A stretch of 15,872 bases of DNA. Source: JACPDH01 sp051305935. GTDB lineage: Bacteria; Acidobacteriota; Thermoanaerobaculia; Gp7-AA8. The stretch is from contig JBPPMG010000282.1 of assembly GCA_051305935.1 (NCBI GenBank), positions 1 through 15,872 of the forward strand, given 5' to 3'. Shown one piece after another: positions 1-6,988 of the stretch; position 1 is the first letter of the stretch, and each line of letters starts with the position of its first letter. Below the pieces are notes generated by a model. It had not been told where the DNA came from, ran no database searches, and saw only the letters and a list, made by a program, of their open reading frames with translations. The position numbers were made by a program, and so were the translations under genes.

Positions 1-1179
1 CTGGCTCGTCAGGGCGTTCACTCGCTGGTGACCGAGAACTCGATTGTCATCGCAACGTCAAATCCTGCACTCGAGGGAGCGACCGTGACCATGACCCGGG
101 ATGGCGCGACGAGAATCGAGAACGATGGCGTGATGATCCTGCTCAAAGAGCCGTCCATCCGATCACCTTTCGGAGGCGAACGGGACCAGACGCGCGTCTT
201 TCTTCTCCCGAGCGAGACCGATCATCTGGAGATCACGGTTGATTCAGAAGCGGGGCTGCTCCGACCCATTCAACGATGGATCATTGTGGTGATCGCGCTC
301 GGAGCGCTGGCCGGGATCGCGCTTGCGTTCGGACTGGCCCGCAGGGTGACCGGCCCGCTCGAAGAGCTGACGCGTGCGGTACGAAAGATGGAGTCGGGCG
401 ACCTGACCGTACGTGTGGCTGTTTCAACCAGGGACGAGGTGGCGGCGCTCGGCGAGGCATTCAACGCACTGGCGACGAGGCTGGAGAGTGTCGAGCATCT
501 GCGACAGGAAATGGTCTCGGACATCGCTCACGAACTGCGCGGACCCATCACCAGCATGCGCTGCGAAATCGAATCGGTTCAGGATGGTGTCCGTCCCCTG
601 GATTACGAACGCATCGATCAGCTTCACCGAGAGACGCTTGCACTGGGTCGATTGGTCGATGACCTTCAGGAACTCGCTCTCGCTGATGCAGGCCAGTTGC
701 GACTCGAGTTCATACGATTCGATCTGATGCGTGCGGTCTCACGACTCGCGGATGGAATTCGGGCTTCGGCGAGTGAGCGCAAGGTCCGGATCGAAGTCCA
801 GGGTCAAGCCGGCGAAGTCATCGCGGACGAGCGCCGGCTCCTTCAGGTAGTCCGGAATCTACTGATCAATGCCATCGCCCATGCGCCTGAGGACTCGGTC
901 GTTTCCGTCAGCGCCTCGAGGCGGTCCGGATTCGCACGTGTCGAGATCACCGATCATGGCCCCGGGATTCCGATCGAAGAGCGTGAGCGAATCTTCGATC
1001 GGTTTCACCGGCTGGACCCTTCCCGGTCGCGGGCCACCGGTGGTACCGGACTCGGGCTGACGATCGCAAAGACGATCGTCGATGCGCATGGAGGATCGAT
1101 CGGACTTACCGATACCGCGGGCGGCGGTGCCACATTCTGGTTCACGCTCCCGACCGAAGTCTCTACGTCGAGTGCCTGA
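1..1179 (+). CDS. Sensor histidine kinase, C-terminal part (5' end off the window)
   Basis: Membrane sensor kinase of a two-component system: it autophosphorylates a histidine and passes the phosphate to a response regulator, probably encoded just upstream outside the window. The reading frame is open from base 1, so the GTG at 28 is only an internal codon. Numbering from that GTG, a sensor remnant (1-82) is followed by a membrane helix (about 84-104), a HAMP domain (about 105-157), a HisKA dimerisation domain with H-box AHELRGPIT (His168), and a HATPase domain with N-box RNLLINA (Asn277/Asn281), G1 box DHGPGIP (309-315), F box FDRFHRLD (323-330) and G2 box GGTGLGLTIAK (338-348). All catalytic boxes are intact. 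The layout is BaeS/EnvZ-like. The H-box has RG where RT is commonest, which is a tolerated variant. The stimulus cannot be told, because most of the sensor domain is missing. The gene converges on the ogt-like gene. Confidence 0.95.
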   Translation: MARQGVHSLVTENSIVIATSNPALEGATVTMTRDGATRIENDGVMILLKEPSIRSPFGGERDQTRVFLLPSETDHLEITVDSEAGLLRPIQRWIIVVIALGALAGIALAFGLARRVTGPLEELTRAVRKMESGDLTVRVAVSTRDEVAALGEAFNALATRLESVEHLRQEMVSDIAHELRGPITSMRCEIESVQDGVRPLDYERIDQLHRETLALGRLVDDLQELALADAGQLRLEFIRFDLMRAVSRLADGIRASASERKVRIEVQGQAGEVIADERRLLQVVRNLLINAIAHAPEDSVVSVSASRRSGFARVEITDHGPGIPIEERERIFDRFHRLDPSRSRATGGTGLGLTIAKTIVDAHGGSIGLTDTAGGGATFWFTLPTEVSTSSA

Positions 1180-1225
1180 CCCCGGAGATTGTGGACGAGA
1201 ATCGTCGAAGCCATTCGGCCGCCGG

Positions 1226-1249
1226 CCGTTGGGGTCACCGTTGGGGTCA
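1226..1249. repeat. Perfect tandem duplication of a 12-bp unit
   Basis: The unit CCGTTGGGGTCA occurs twice back to back (1226-1237 and 1238-1249) without mismatch. It contains GGGGTC, the same core as the tagged repeats further right in this spacer. Confidence 0.8.
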
Positions 1250-1351
1250 AGGCTTCGTTTTTCGGAAGGCGCGGTCTGGCAGGCGGTGGGAGGGGAGGAA
1301 TCCACGAGTGGAAGATTCATTGGCGTTCGCGCTCCGAGCCGCAGGCGGGTG

Positions 1352-1480
1352 CGGGGTCGGAGCTTCTGATTTCCGCTCGGGATTCGAGCGTCGGGTAACT
1401 CGATTCACCGGCAGAAGAGCGGCGAATCGTTCGTCGCAAAGCCGCCGTCGCACGAACAGAAATCAGAAGCTCTGACCCTG
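1352..1480. repeat. 28-bp inverted repeat with 73-bp centre (MITE- or REP-like)
   Basis: The arms at 1352-1379 and 1453-1480 are reverse complements at 24 of 28 positions, including a perfect 13-bp core AGCTTCTGATTTC. Each arm carries GGGGTC(A/G)GAGC or its slightly shortened form reading inward. The 73-bp centre shows no gene. The form suggests a small non-autonomous element or its remnant. A hairpin with a loop this long is not a normal intrinsic terminator. Confidence 0.7.
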
Positions 1481-1520
1481 AGTCCTCTGCCGAGTCCTCT
1501 GAGTCCTGCTGAGTCCTGAC
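1480..1520. repeat. Four irregularly spaced GAGTCCT heptamers
   Basis: GAGTCCT occurs at 1480, 1492, 1501 and 1511, separated by 5, 2 and 3 bases. The array directly adjoins the right arm of the inverted repeat. Read on the minus strand it is a run of AGGACTC units leading into GGGTCAGAGC. A similar arrangement occurs near 3704-3727. Confidence 0.7.
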
Positions 1521-1567
1521 CCGGGATCCATCTCGCGCGGTGCTGGACCAGTTTTCCCGGTTCCCCG

Positions 1568-2098
1568 TCACGCGGTAAGCCAGAGCTCGAGCTGCCCGGC
1601 CTTGCGATGCTCGCGCTCCATGGTTGCGTCACCCCCTCCTCCCTCCAGCGCGAGCAGCGCGCGCTTGATCCCGACCCCGCCGGCGTAGCCGGTGAGACTG
1701 CCGTTGGCGCCGATCACGCGGTGGCACGGAATCACGACTGCGATCGGGTTGCGGCCGTTCGCGGCGCCGACGGCGCGCGAGGCCGCGGGCGCTCCGACGC
1801 GTGCTGCGATCTCGCCGTACGATCTCGTCTCGCCGTACGGGATCTCCCGCAGCGCATCCCATACGCGCCGCTGGAATGCGGTGCCCTCCGGAGCGAGCGG
1901 AAGATCGAAGGTGGTGCGCTCGCCGGCGAAATACTCGCGCAGTTGCGCGGCGGCGCCGGCCAGCGCGGCTGCGTCCTCCATGGCGTCCACCGGCGGGAAC
2001 GGCCGCCTCTCGGACTCGAACTGCAACGCGGTGATTCCCTCCTCGTTCGCCACGATGCAGATCCTGCCCATCGGTGTGCCCATCGTCACGTATCGCAT
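1568..2098 (-). CDS. ogt: Methylated-DNA-[protein]-cysteine S-methyltransferase (Ogt type)
   Basis: Suicidal DNA-repair protein that takes the alkyl group from O6-alkylguanine (and O4-alkylthymine) onto its own cysteine. The 176-residue product has an N-terminal beta-rich region (1-65) and the DNA-binding methyltransferase domain (about 70-153). Visible signatures are the helix-turn-helix segment SYGEIAARVG (93-102), the arginine finger in RAVGAANGRNP (Arg108), the active site PCHRV with acceptor Cys125, and the following GSLTGYAGG loop. The start is set at the ATG at 2098 because it has GGAGGAG five bases upstream and begins just before the family N-terminus; an upstream open extension would overlap the neighbouring gene. 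It lies 35 bp after the Ada-AlkA gene on the same strand, so co-transcription is likely. Length is normal for the family. Confidence 0.93.
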   Translation of the reverse strand: MRYVTMGTPMGRICIVANEEGITALQFESERRPFPPVDAMEDAAALAGAAAQLREYFAGERTTFDLPLAPEGTAFQRRVWDALREIPYGETRSYGEIAARVGAPAASRAVGAANGRNPIAVVIPCHRVIGANGSLTGYAGGVGIKRALLALEGGGGDATMEREHRKAGQLELWLTA

Positions 2099-2103
2099 CC
2101 CGA

Positions 2104-2110
2104 CTCCTCC
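2104..2110 (-). promoter_or_regulatory. Ribosome binding site of the ogt-like gene
   Basis: GGAGGAG on the minus strand lies five bases before the ATG at 2098. It decides this start over the longer open frame that runs into the upstream gene. Confidence 0.75.
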
Positions 2111-2133
2111 AGCCTTCGACGGTCCCCTCCGCC

Positions 2134-3573
2134 TCATTGCAGACTTCCCCACAACAACATCGCCGCGTACGCGCGCCATGGGCGCCATCCCTCGGCTCGA
2201 CGCAACACGCTCCGCTCGCCGGGCAGCGCGCCATTGTCCGCGAGTGCTTTCCGCACGCCGAGATCGCTCGCCGGGAACGCGTCGGGCTCGCCCATGGCGC
2301 GCATGGCGATGTAGTGCGCCGTCCACGGGCCGATGCCTTCGATCGACGTCATCGCGGTGACGGCCGCGTCGAGCGAGCTTGCGGAGTCGAGGCGAAGCTC
2401 ATGCGTCGCCATCGCAGAGGCGAAGCGGCGGATGGTCGCCGCGCGCGCGACCGTGAGCCCGACGTCGTCGAGCCTGCTCCTGGCCACGGTCTCCGAGGAA
2501 GGGAAGACGCGGTCGAGCCGTTCGTCGCCGCTCTCGACCGCCGGACCGAGCGAGCGCACGAGTCGCGCTGCGAGCGTCGACGCTCCTTTCACGCTGACCT
2601 GTTGCCCCAGGATCGCTCGCACCGCGAGCTCGAACGGATCCCAGCAGCCCGGCACGCGCCGCCCCGGATTTCGCTTCACGAGTCGTGCGAGGAAGGGATC
2701 GCGCGAAAGAGCCGCGCCGATCGCGACCGGATCGGCGTCGAGGTCGAAGAGGCGGCGCGCCCGTCGTGCGATCGCGCCGAGATCGCGCGCGAAGTCGATC
2801 GGAACGGAAAGGCGCAGCGCCGGCGCGGTGCCGTCAGGCCGGATTTCGACGACGCCCGCGGCATCGCCGTGGCGGACCGTCCGGCGGTAGACGTTCCCCT
2901 CGATGAGCTCGACGCCCGCGATGGCGCGGGCTCGCAGAAATCCGAGGAGCCCGTCCCAGTCGAACGGCTCGCGGTAGCCGAGCGTCAACTCAATGACACC
3001 GCGCGATGCGCCCGGCGCGCGGCGGCGCACGGAGGTTGGAGCCATGCGCCACGCCTTCACCGCCGCGTCGTTGAAGCGGCGAAGCGAGGAGAAGCCTGCG
3101 CTGAACGCGACCTCGGTCATCGGAAGGGTCGTGTCGGTGAGAAGGCGCCGCGCAAAGTGGAGCCGCCGCGTGAGCGCGACGGAGATCGGCGACGCGCCGA
3201 GGTGCTCTTCGAAGAGGCGGCGCAGATGGCGCGAACTGACTCCGAGCCGCGTGGCGAGATGGTCGATGCCGCCGTCGTCGAGCGCGCCGTCGTCGATCAG
3301 CCGCAGCGCGCGTGCGACCGTGGTCGATGATCCGTCCCATGCCGGCGTGCCCGGCGCCGTCTCGGGCCGGCATCGCAGGCAGGGGCGGAAACCCGCCTCC
3401 TCCGCCGCGGCGGCGCACGGAAAGTAGGTCGCGTTCTCGCGTCGCGGCGCCCGCGCGGGACAGACCGGGCGGCAGTAGATTCCGGTCGTGCGCACGCCGG
3501 TGAAGAAGCGGCCGTCGAACCTGCGATCGCGGCTGAGCATGGCGCGGTAGCACTGTGACTCGTCCATCTGCAT
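2134..3573 (-). CDS. Ada-AraC-AlkA fusion: alkylation-responsive regulator and 3-methyladenine DNA glycosylase
   Basis: Bifunctional adaptive-response protein of 479 residues counted from the ATG at 3573. The N-terminal Ada domain (about 5-75) has the zinc/methyl-acceptor cysteines Cys34 and Cys38 (IYCRPVC) and Cys65 and Cys68 (RPCLRCRPE); methylphosphotriester repair at such a cysteine converts Ada into an activator. An AraC-type double helix-turn-helix follows (about 83-185, with SSRHLRRLFEEHLG and VAFSAGFSSLRRFN). The C-terminal AlkA part (about 193-479) has an N-terminal beta domain and a HhH-GPD glycosylase fold with hairpin IEGIGPWTAHYIA and catalytic Asp437 in FPASDLGVRKAL. The Ada cysteines and glycosylase aspartate are all present. 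Start choice is uncertain: GTG at 3597, ATG at 3573 and ATG at 3567 are all in frame without a strong ribosome binding site; family N-termini fit 3567-3573 best. It precedes ogt. Confidence 0.92.
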   Translation of the reverse strand: MQMDESQCYRAMLSRDRRFDGRFFTGVRTTGIYCRPVCPARAPRRENATYFPCAAAAEEAGFRPCLRCRPETAPGTPAWDGSSTTVARALRLIDDGALDDGGIDHLATRLGVSSRHLRRLFEEHLGASPISVALTRRLHFARRLLTDTTLPMTEVAFSAGFSSLRRFNDAAVKAWRMAPTSVRRRAPGASRGVIELTLGYREPFDWDGLLGFLRARAIAGVELIEGNVYRRTVRHGDAAGVVEIRPDGTAPALRLSVPIDFARDLGAIARRARRLFDLDADPVAIGAALSRDPFLARLVKRNPGRRVPGCWDPFELAVRAILGQQVSVKGASTLAARLVRSLGPAVESGDERLDRVFPSSETVARSRLDDVGLTVARAATIRRFASAMATHELRLDSASSLDAAVTAMTSIEGIGPWTAHYIAMRAMGEPDAFPASDLGVRKALADNGALPGERSVLRRAEGWRPWRAYAAMLLWGSLQ

Positions 3574-3703
3574 GGCGAGCAGTATCGGTCGGCGCACCGC
3601 GGGGCGCTCGCCATTTTCGGACGTCGACGCGAAACCTCGATCGGGAGCGCTGCGCTACCCGACGCCGCAGCGCGACGTAGACCGGCACCTTCGAGGTCCT
3701 CGT

Positions 3704-3727
3704 CCGAGGAGTCCGAGGGGTCAGAGC
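3704..3727 (+). repeat. GGGGTCAGAGC-tagged repeat with preceding GAGTCC units
   Basis: GGGGTCAGAGC at 3717-3727 is preceded by GAGGAGTCCGA and closely resembles the minus-strand sequence of 1470-1520, where AGGACTC units lead into GGGTCAGAGC. It appears to be another copy or remnant of the same dispersed element. Confidence 0.5.
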
Positions 3728-3820
3728 CGAAATGCGAACTTTGGGACCGCGGCCAACGGCTTGCTCGCGGCTCCAGAGTTTGTACCTCGGCCCTGATCTC
3801 AACCCACCGTCTACGAGCGG

Positions 3821-3853
3821 GCAAACGAAAGGCGCGGCCTTGCAGCCGCGCCT
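3821..3853 (-). terminator. Intrinsic terminator of osmC
   Basis: On the minus strand AGGCGCGGC (3853-3845) pairs perfectly with GCCGCGCCT (3838-3830) around a six-base loop, followed by TTTCGTTT. It starts 25 bp after the osmC stop codon. The T-tract is interrupted but the position and 9-bp GC stem fit a Rho-independent terminator. Confidence 0.8.
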
Positions 3854-3877
3854 CGTTGCTGTCGACTGAGAGGGGAG

Positions 3878-4306
3878 CTACCCGACGAGCTTCGCTTTCA
3901 GGCTGATCGGCGTCGCGGCCAGCGCCTTCGAGACGGGACAGCCCTTCTTGGCGCTCTCGGCGAACTCCTGGAAGGTCGCGTCATCGATGCCCGGAACCTC
4001 CGCCTCGGTCTCGAGCTCGATCTGAGTGATGCCGAAGCCTCCCTCGACCGGGCCGAGGTGGACCTTCGCCGTCGTCGAGACGCGCGTCGGATTGTGGCCT
4101 CCCTTACCGAGCCCTGCGGAGAGGGCCATGGAGAAGCAGCCGGCGTGCGCCGCGGCGATCAGCTCCTCGGGGTTCGTGCCGGTTCCATCCTCGAAGCGGC
4201 TGGGAAAGGAGTACTTGCCTTCCCAGGCGCCCCCGCCGAGACGCATCGTGCCACTGCCTTCCTTGAGTGTTCCGTTCCAGAGCGCGGTTGAATGTCGTAC
4301 AGGCAT
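3878..4306 (-). CDS. osmC: OsmC-family organic hydroperoxide peroxidase
   Basis: Cytoplasmic thiol peroxidase that reduces organic hydroperoxides using a reactive and a resolving cysteine. The 142-residue product has the usual OsmC length and layout: an N-terminal beta region with the typical WNGTLKEGSGTM stretch (10-21), the motif FEDGTGTNPEELIAAAHAGC ending in peroxidatic Cys57, and the resolving Cys123 in KKGCPVSKAL. Both cysteines are present. The glycine-rich segment GGAWEGKYSFPSRFEDG places it in the OsmC subgroup and not Ohr. The ATG at 4306 has AGAGG about seven bases upstream. It is transcribed alone, ending at the terminator centred on 3842. It is divergent from the exporter genes, and the region between carries a Crp/Fnr-like palindrome. 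Confidence 0.93.
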   Translation of the reverse strand: MPVRHSTALWNGTLKEGSGTMRLGGGAWEGKYSFPSRFEDGTGTNPEELIAAAHAGCFSMALSAGLGKGGHNPTRVSTTAKVHLGPVEGGFGITQIELETEAEVPGIDDATFQEFAESAKKGCPVSKALAATPISLKAKLVG

Positions 4307-4397
4307 TGAAGCCTCTTTTTGAAGTAGGTGATTTGGTCTCCCGCTTTCGCGTCGAGGTTTGCACGATGGCCGAAGGTGTTTGGAAGGTCAAGAGCCG

Positions 4398-4417
4398 GAA
4401 TGTCACAGATCACATTC
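4398..4417. promoter_or_regulatory. Crp/Fnr-like palindrome between osmC and the exporter operon
   Basis: Arms GAATGT (4398-4403) and ACATTC (4412-4417) are perfect reverse complements with eight bases between. Read on the minus strand the left half is AATGTGATCT, a full match to the classical Crp half-site; the right half is degenerate. It lies 92 bp before the osmC start and 108 bp before the adaptor start, so it could act on either promoter. No Crp/Fnr regulator is in the window. Confidence 0.35.
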
Positions 4418-4524
4418 GACAGTGAGGCGGCGATATAGCATGTCCGGTGCAAGCCCTCCGGGGCGCAGGTTCCGGCGTAGTCCGGTTCCGCGGCCCGGCA
4501 GCGCCGGCGGCATGGAGTGTGGAG

Positions 4525-5769
4525 ATGAACGGGACAAGAAGCCTGCCGGAGTGGTTCCGGGACGTAGCGGCCACGGGTCGCGGGAAGATCGTGATCGGAG
4601 CTTTCGCGACGCTTCTCGTGTTCCTGGCGCTCTACTGGTTCGTCGGCGCGAGCACACCCGCGGCGTTGGTCGTACGGCAGCCGGTGATCGAGACGCTGGT
4701 CATGAACGGGCGCGTGCTTGCGCGCTACCGGCCTGAGATCGGTGCCGCAACCGGCGGTGTCGTGCGCGACGTGCTCGTAGAAGAAGGAGACCAGGTCCGG
4801 GCCGGGCAGGAGCTCGTGCGGCTCGACGACGCCGAGCTGAGCTCGCTGCTCGTGGAGGCGCGCTCGCGCGTGCGGCAGTCGGAAGCGAGGCTTCGGCTCG
4901 TGACCTCTTCGACCGAGCGATCGAACGCCGAAGGGCTGCAGAGGGCGCGGGCGATCCTCGCGGAAGCGGAGAACGCGTGGCAACGGCAGCAGGCTCTGTT
5001 CGCCGAAGGAGTGACGTCGCAGTCGGCAGTCGATTCGGCTCGCCGTGCCGTCGAGGTGGCGCGGAGCGACGTGGCGTCGGCCGAAGCGCTCGCCCTAACG
5101 ACCAGGGAAGGCGGGGACGAGGTGCGGCTCGCGAAGGCTGCGCTCGACGAGGCACGCGCCGCGGTCGATAGCGCGACGGCGCGACTCGAGAAGGCGACGG
5201 TGCGTGCGCCCGCGGACGGTGTCGTGCTCGTGCGGCTTGTCGCTCCCGGAGCCGCCGTGCAGGCGGGAGAGCCTTTGTTCGAACTGGCATTCCAGCAGCC
5301 GACGCTGCTTCTCGCGCAACCGGACGAGAAGGCGCTGCCGCAGGTACGGGTCGGACAGAAGGCCAAGGCCTCCGCGGACGCGTATCCGCGCGAGGCGTTC
5401 GACGCCGAGGTCGAGTACGTGAGCCCGTCGGTCGACCTGCAGCGCGGGACATTCGACGTGAAGCTCGCCGTGCCGAGCCCTCCCGCCTATCTCAAGACCG
5501 ACATGACGCTCTCGGTCGAGATCATCGTCGGAGAGAAGAAGGGCGCGCTCGTGATCCCCGTCAGCGCGGTGCGCGACATCGCGACGGAGCCGTGGGTCGT
5601 GACCATTCACACGCACAAGGCCCGCAGGACACCGGTCGGCCTGGGTCTCCGCGGGGAGGAATTCGTCGAAATCGAGAAGGGGCTGGAGGAGGGCGACATC
5701 GTCGCGCTCTCGCCGGGTCTTGCGATGGTGGGAAAACACTACCGCGCGGACATCGCGGAGGAGAAGTAG
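4525..5769 (+). CDS. HlyD-family periplasmic adaptor (membrane fusion protein)
   Basis: Adaptor subunit of a tripartite exporter that links an inner-membrane transporter to an outer-membrane channel. The 414-residue product has a cytoplasmic start, one N-terminal membrane anchor (about 21-42), then a split lipoyl/biotinyl domain (first half about 70-102, GGVVRDVLVEEGDQVRAGQE; second half about 224-255, VRAPADGVVLVRLVAPG). An alpha-helical hairpin coiled coil lies between (about 103-222), followed by a beta-barrel (about 258-335) and a membrane-proximal domain to the end. Translation could begin at an upstream in-frame GTG (4447), but the ATG at 4525 gives the usual anchor position and has GGAG seven bases before it. 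The stop codon is one base before the permease start. The closest system types are MacA and DevB; the substrate is unknown. Confidence 0.9.
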   Translation: MNGTRSLPEWFRDVAATGRGKIVIGAFATLLVFLALYWFVGASTPAALVVRQPVIETLVMNGRVLARYRPEIGAATGGVVRDVLVEEGDQVRAGQELVRLDDAELSSLLVEARSRVRQSEARLRLVTSSTERSNAEGLQRARAILAEAENAWQRQQALFAEGVTSQSAVDSARRAVEVARSDVASAEALALTTREGGDEVRLAKAALDEARAAVDSATARLEKATVRAPADGVVLVRLVAPGAAVQAGEPLFELAFQQPTLLLAQPDEKALPQVRVGQKAKASADAYPREAFDAEVEYVSPSVDLQRGTFDVKLAVPSPPAYLKTDMTLSVEIIVGEKKGALVIPVSAVRDIATEPWVVTIHTHKARRTPVGLGLRGEEFVEIEKGLEEGDIVALSPGLAMVGKHYRADIAEEK

Positions 5770-5770
5770 C

Positions 5771-6988
5771 GTGCCATTCGAGTGGCTCGTCGCGATCCGT
5801 TTCCTTCGTGAAGGCCGGAGGCAGACGGCGCTGATTCTCGCGGGCATCGGCGTCGGCGTCGGTGTGATCATCTTTCTGTCCGCGTTGATCACGGGACTGC
5901 AGGATTCGATCGTCGAGCGCACGCTCGGGACGCAGCCGCACGTCGTCGTGCGTCCGCAGGAAGAGACCGTGCGGCAGCTCGTGCGCGCGCCCGAGGGGAT
6001 GGTCGTGGCGCGCATGCTCAGGCCGCCGCAACGGCTCCGGACGATCCTTCGCTGGCAGCAGACGCTCGAAGAGATCCGCCGCGTCAATGGAGTCACCGCA
6101 GCCGCGCCGGTGGTGAACGGCGCCGCCTTCGCGCTGCGAGGCAATGCGAACCGCTCCGTCGGCGTGCGCGGTGTGGAGGCAGGCAGCTACGCGCGAATCA
6201 TCGATATGGAGTCGAAGATCGTCGCCGGGCGTTTCGACGTCGACGGCGGAAAGGCGGTCATCGGCATCGAGCTCGCGAAGGATCTCGGAGTGAATGAAGG
6301 GGACAAGCTGCGCCTCTCCACGCCGGACGGACGGCAGGAGGTCTTCCTGATCTCCGGCATCTTCGACGTCGGGAACCGCGACCTGAACATGCGCTGGGTC
6401 TTCGTCTCTCTGCGCGCGGGACAGACTCTGTTCGATCTCGCGGGAGGGATCTCGACGATCGAGCTGAAGGTGAAGGACATCTTCGCCGCGGAGGCGATCG
6501 CGCAGACGATCGCGAGCCGGAGCGGGCTCCTCGCCGACAGCTGGATGAAGCTCAACAGCCAGTTGCTGATCGGCCTGCGATCGCAGGGGAGCTCGAGCGT
6601 GATGATCCAGTTCTTCGTGATCGTCGCGGTGGCGCTCGGCATCGCGAGCGTGCTCATCGTTTCGGTCGTCCAGAAGTCGGCGGAGATCGGAATTCTCAAG
6701 GCGATGGGAACCCCGACGCGACGCGTCATCGGCGTGTTCCTGCTGCAGGGGGCGCTGCTCGGGCTTGCCGGTTCGCTGCTCGGGATGCTCCTCGGTACGG
6801 CGCTGTCGCTTTTCTTTCAGCAGCTCGCGAGCAATCCCGACGGCTCGCCGACGTTCCCGGTCAACCTGACCATGTTCCTTTACCTTCGCTCCGCCGCGAT
6901 TGCGACGATCGTCGGAATCCTGGCTGCCGTGAGCCCGGCCCGCGAGGCGGCGCGGCTCGATCCCGCGGAGGTGATCCGCTATGGCTGA
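5771..6988 (+). CDS. ABC transporter permease, FtsX/MacB/LolE/DevC type
   Basis: Inner-membrane subunit of the exporter, 405 residues from a GTG start. It has four predicted membrane helices (about 19-42, 277-300, 319-347 and 373-389), with a large periplasmic domain (43-276) between the first two, as in MacB-type mechanotransmission permeases. The C-terminal FtsX domain shows the conserved cytoplasmic loop QKSAEIGILKAMG (301-313) and the final SPAREAARLDPAEVIRYG. The GTG at 5771 is preferred to an upstream start at 5720: it follows the adaptor stop codon by one base, has GGAGGAGAAG about six bases upstream, and the protein then begins with the family-like PFEWLVAIRFLREG. The ATPase is encoded by a separate overlapping gene, unlike fused MacB. 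Full-length, no missing segment. Confidence 0.9.
   Translation: MPFEWLVAIRFLREGRRQTALILAGIGVGVGVIIFLSALITGLQDSIVERTLGTQPHVVVRPQEETVRQLVRAPEGMVVARMLRPPQRLRTILRWQQTLEEIRRVNGVTAAAPVVNGAAFALRGNANRSVGVRGVEAGSYARIIDMESKIVAGRFDVDGGKAVIGIELAKDLGVNEGDKLRLSTPDGRQEVFLISGIFDVGNRDLNMRWVFVSLRAGQTLFDLAGGISTIELKVKDIFAAEAIAQTIASRSGLLADSWMKLNSQLLIGLRSQGSSSVMIQFFVIVAVALGIASVLIVSVVQKSAEIGILKAMGTPTRRVIGVFLLQGALLGLAGSLLGMLLGTALSLFFQQLASNPDGSPTFPVNLTMFLYLRSAAIATIVGILAAVSPAREAARLDPAEVIRYG
6967..6977 (+). promoter_or_regulatory. Unusually complete Shine-Dalgarno sequence of the ATPase gene
   Basis: GGAGGTGATCC is a full 11-base complement of the usual 16S rRNA 3' tail. It lies inside the permease coding region, with its GGAGG core nine bases before the ATPase ATG at 6981. 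It supports that start and the translational coupling. Confidence 0.75.

Larger units (their letters stand above)
1180..1567. other. Gene-free spacer between convergent genes, repeat-rich
   Basis: No credible gene is seen here. Short open frames exist on both strands but have no start signal or recognisable product and run across the repeats. The spacer contains a perfect 12-bp tandem duplication, a 28-bp inverted repeat and a cluster of four GAGTCCT heptamers. No intrinsic terminator with a T-run was found for either flanking gene. Confidence 0.7.
3574..3877. other. Gene-free spacer between osmC and the Ada-AlkA gene
   Basis: It holds the osmC terminator (3821-3853) and a GGGGTCAGAGC-tagged repeat (3704-3727). 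No credible gene was found. The promoter of the Ada-AlkA gene should lie here, but no clear -35/-10 pair could be assigned. Confidence 0.6.

Noticed and set aside
1352..1480. Inverted repeat considered as a bidirectional terminator between the convergent genes
   Set aside because: The 73-base loop and absence of a T-run make an intrinsic terminator unlikely.
1568..2326. Longer 252-residue version of the ogt-like protein
   Set aside because: The first 76 residues are Arg/Ala-rich, overlap the Ada-AlkA gene and have no family similarity, whereas the ATG at 2098 has a good ribosome binding site.
2074..3330. 418-codon plus-strand frame antisense to Ada-AlkA and ogt
   Set aside because: Arginine-rich, no recognisable domain or start signal, and the minus strand encodes two complete, motif-rich repair proteins.
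4412..4434. Candidate promoter ATCACA / GATATA with 17-bp spacing before the adaptor gene
   Set aside because: Both boxes match the consensus poorly and overlap the Crp-like palindrome; kept only as a possibility.
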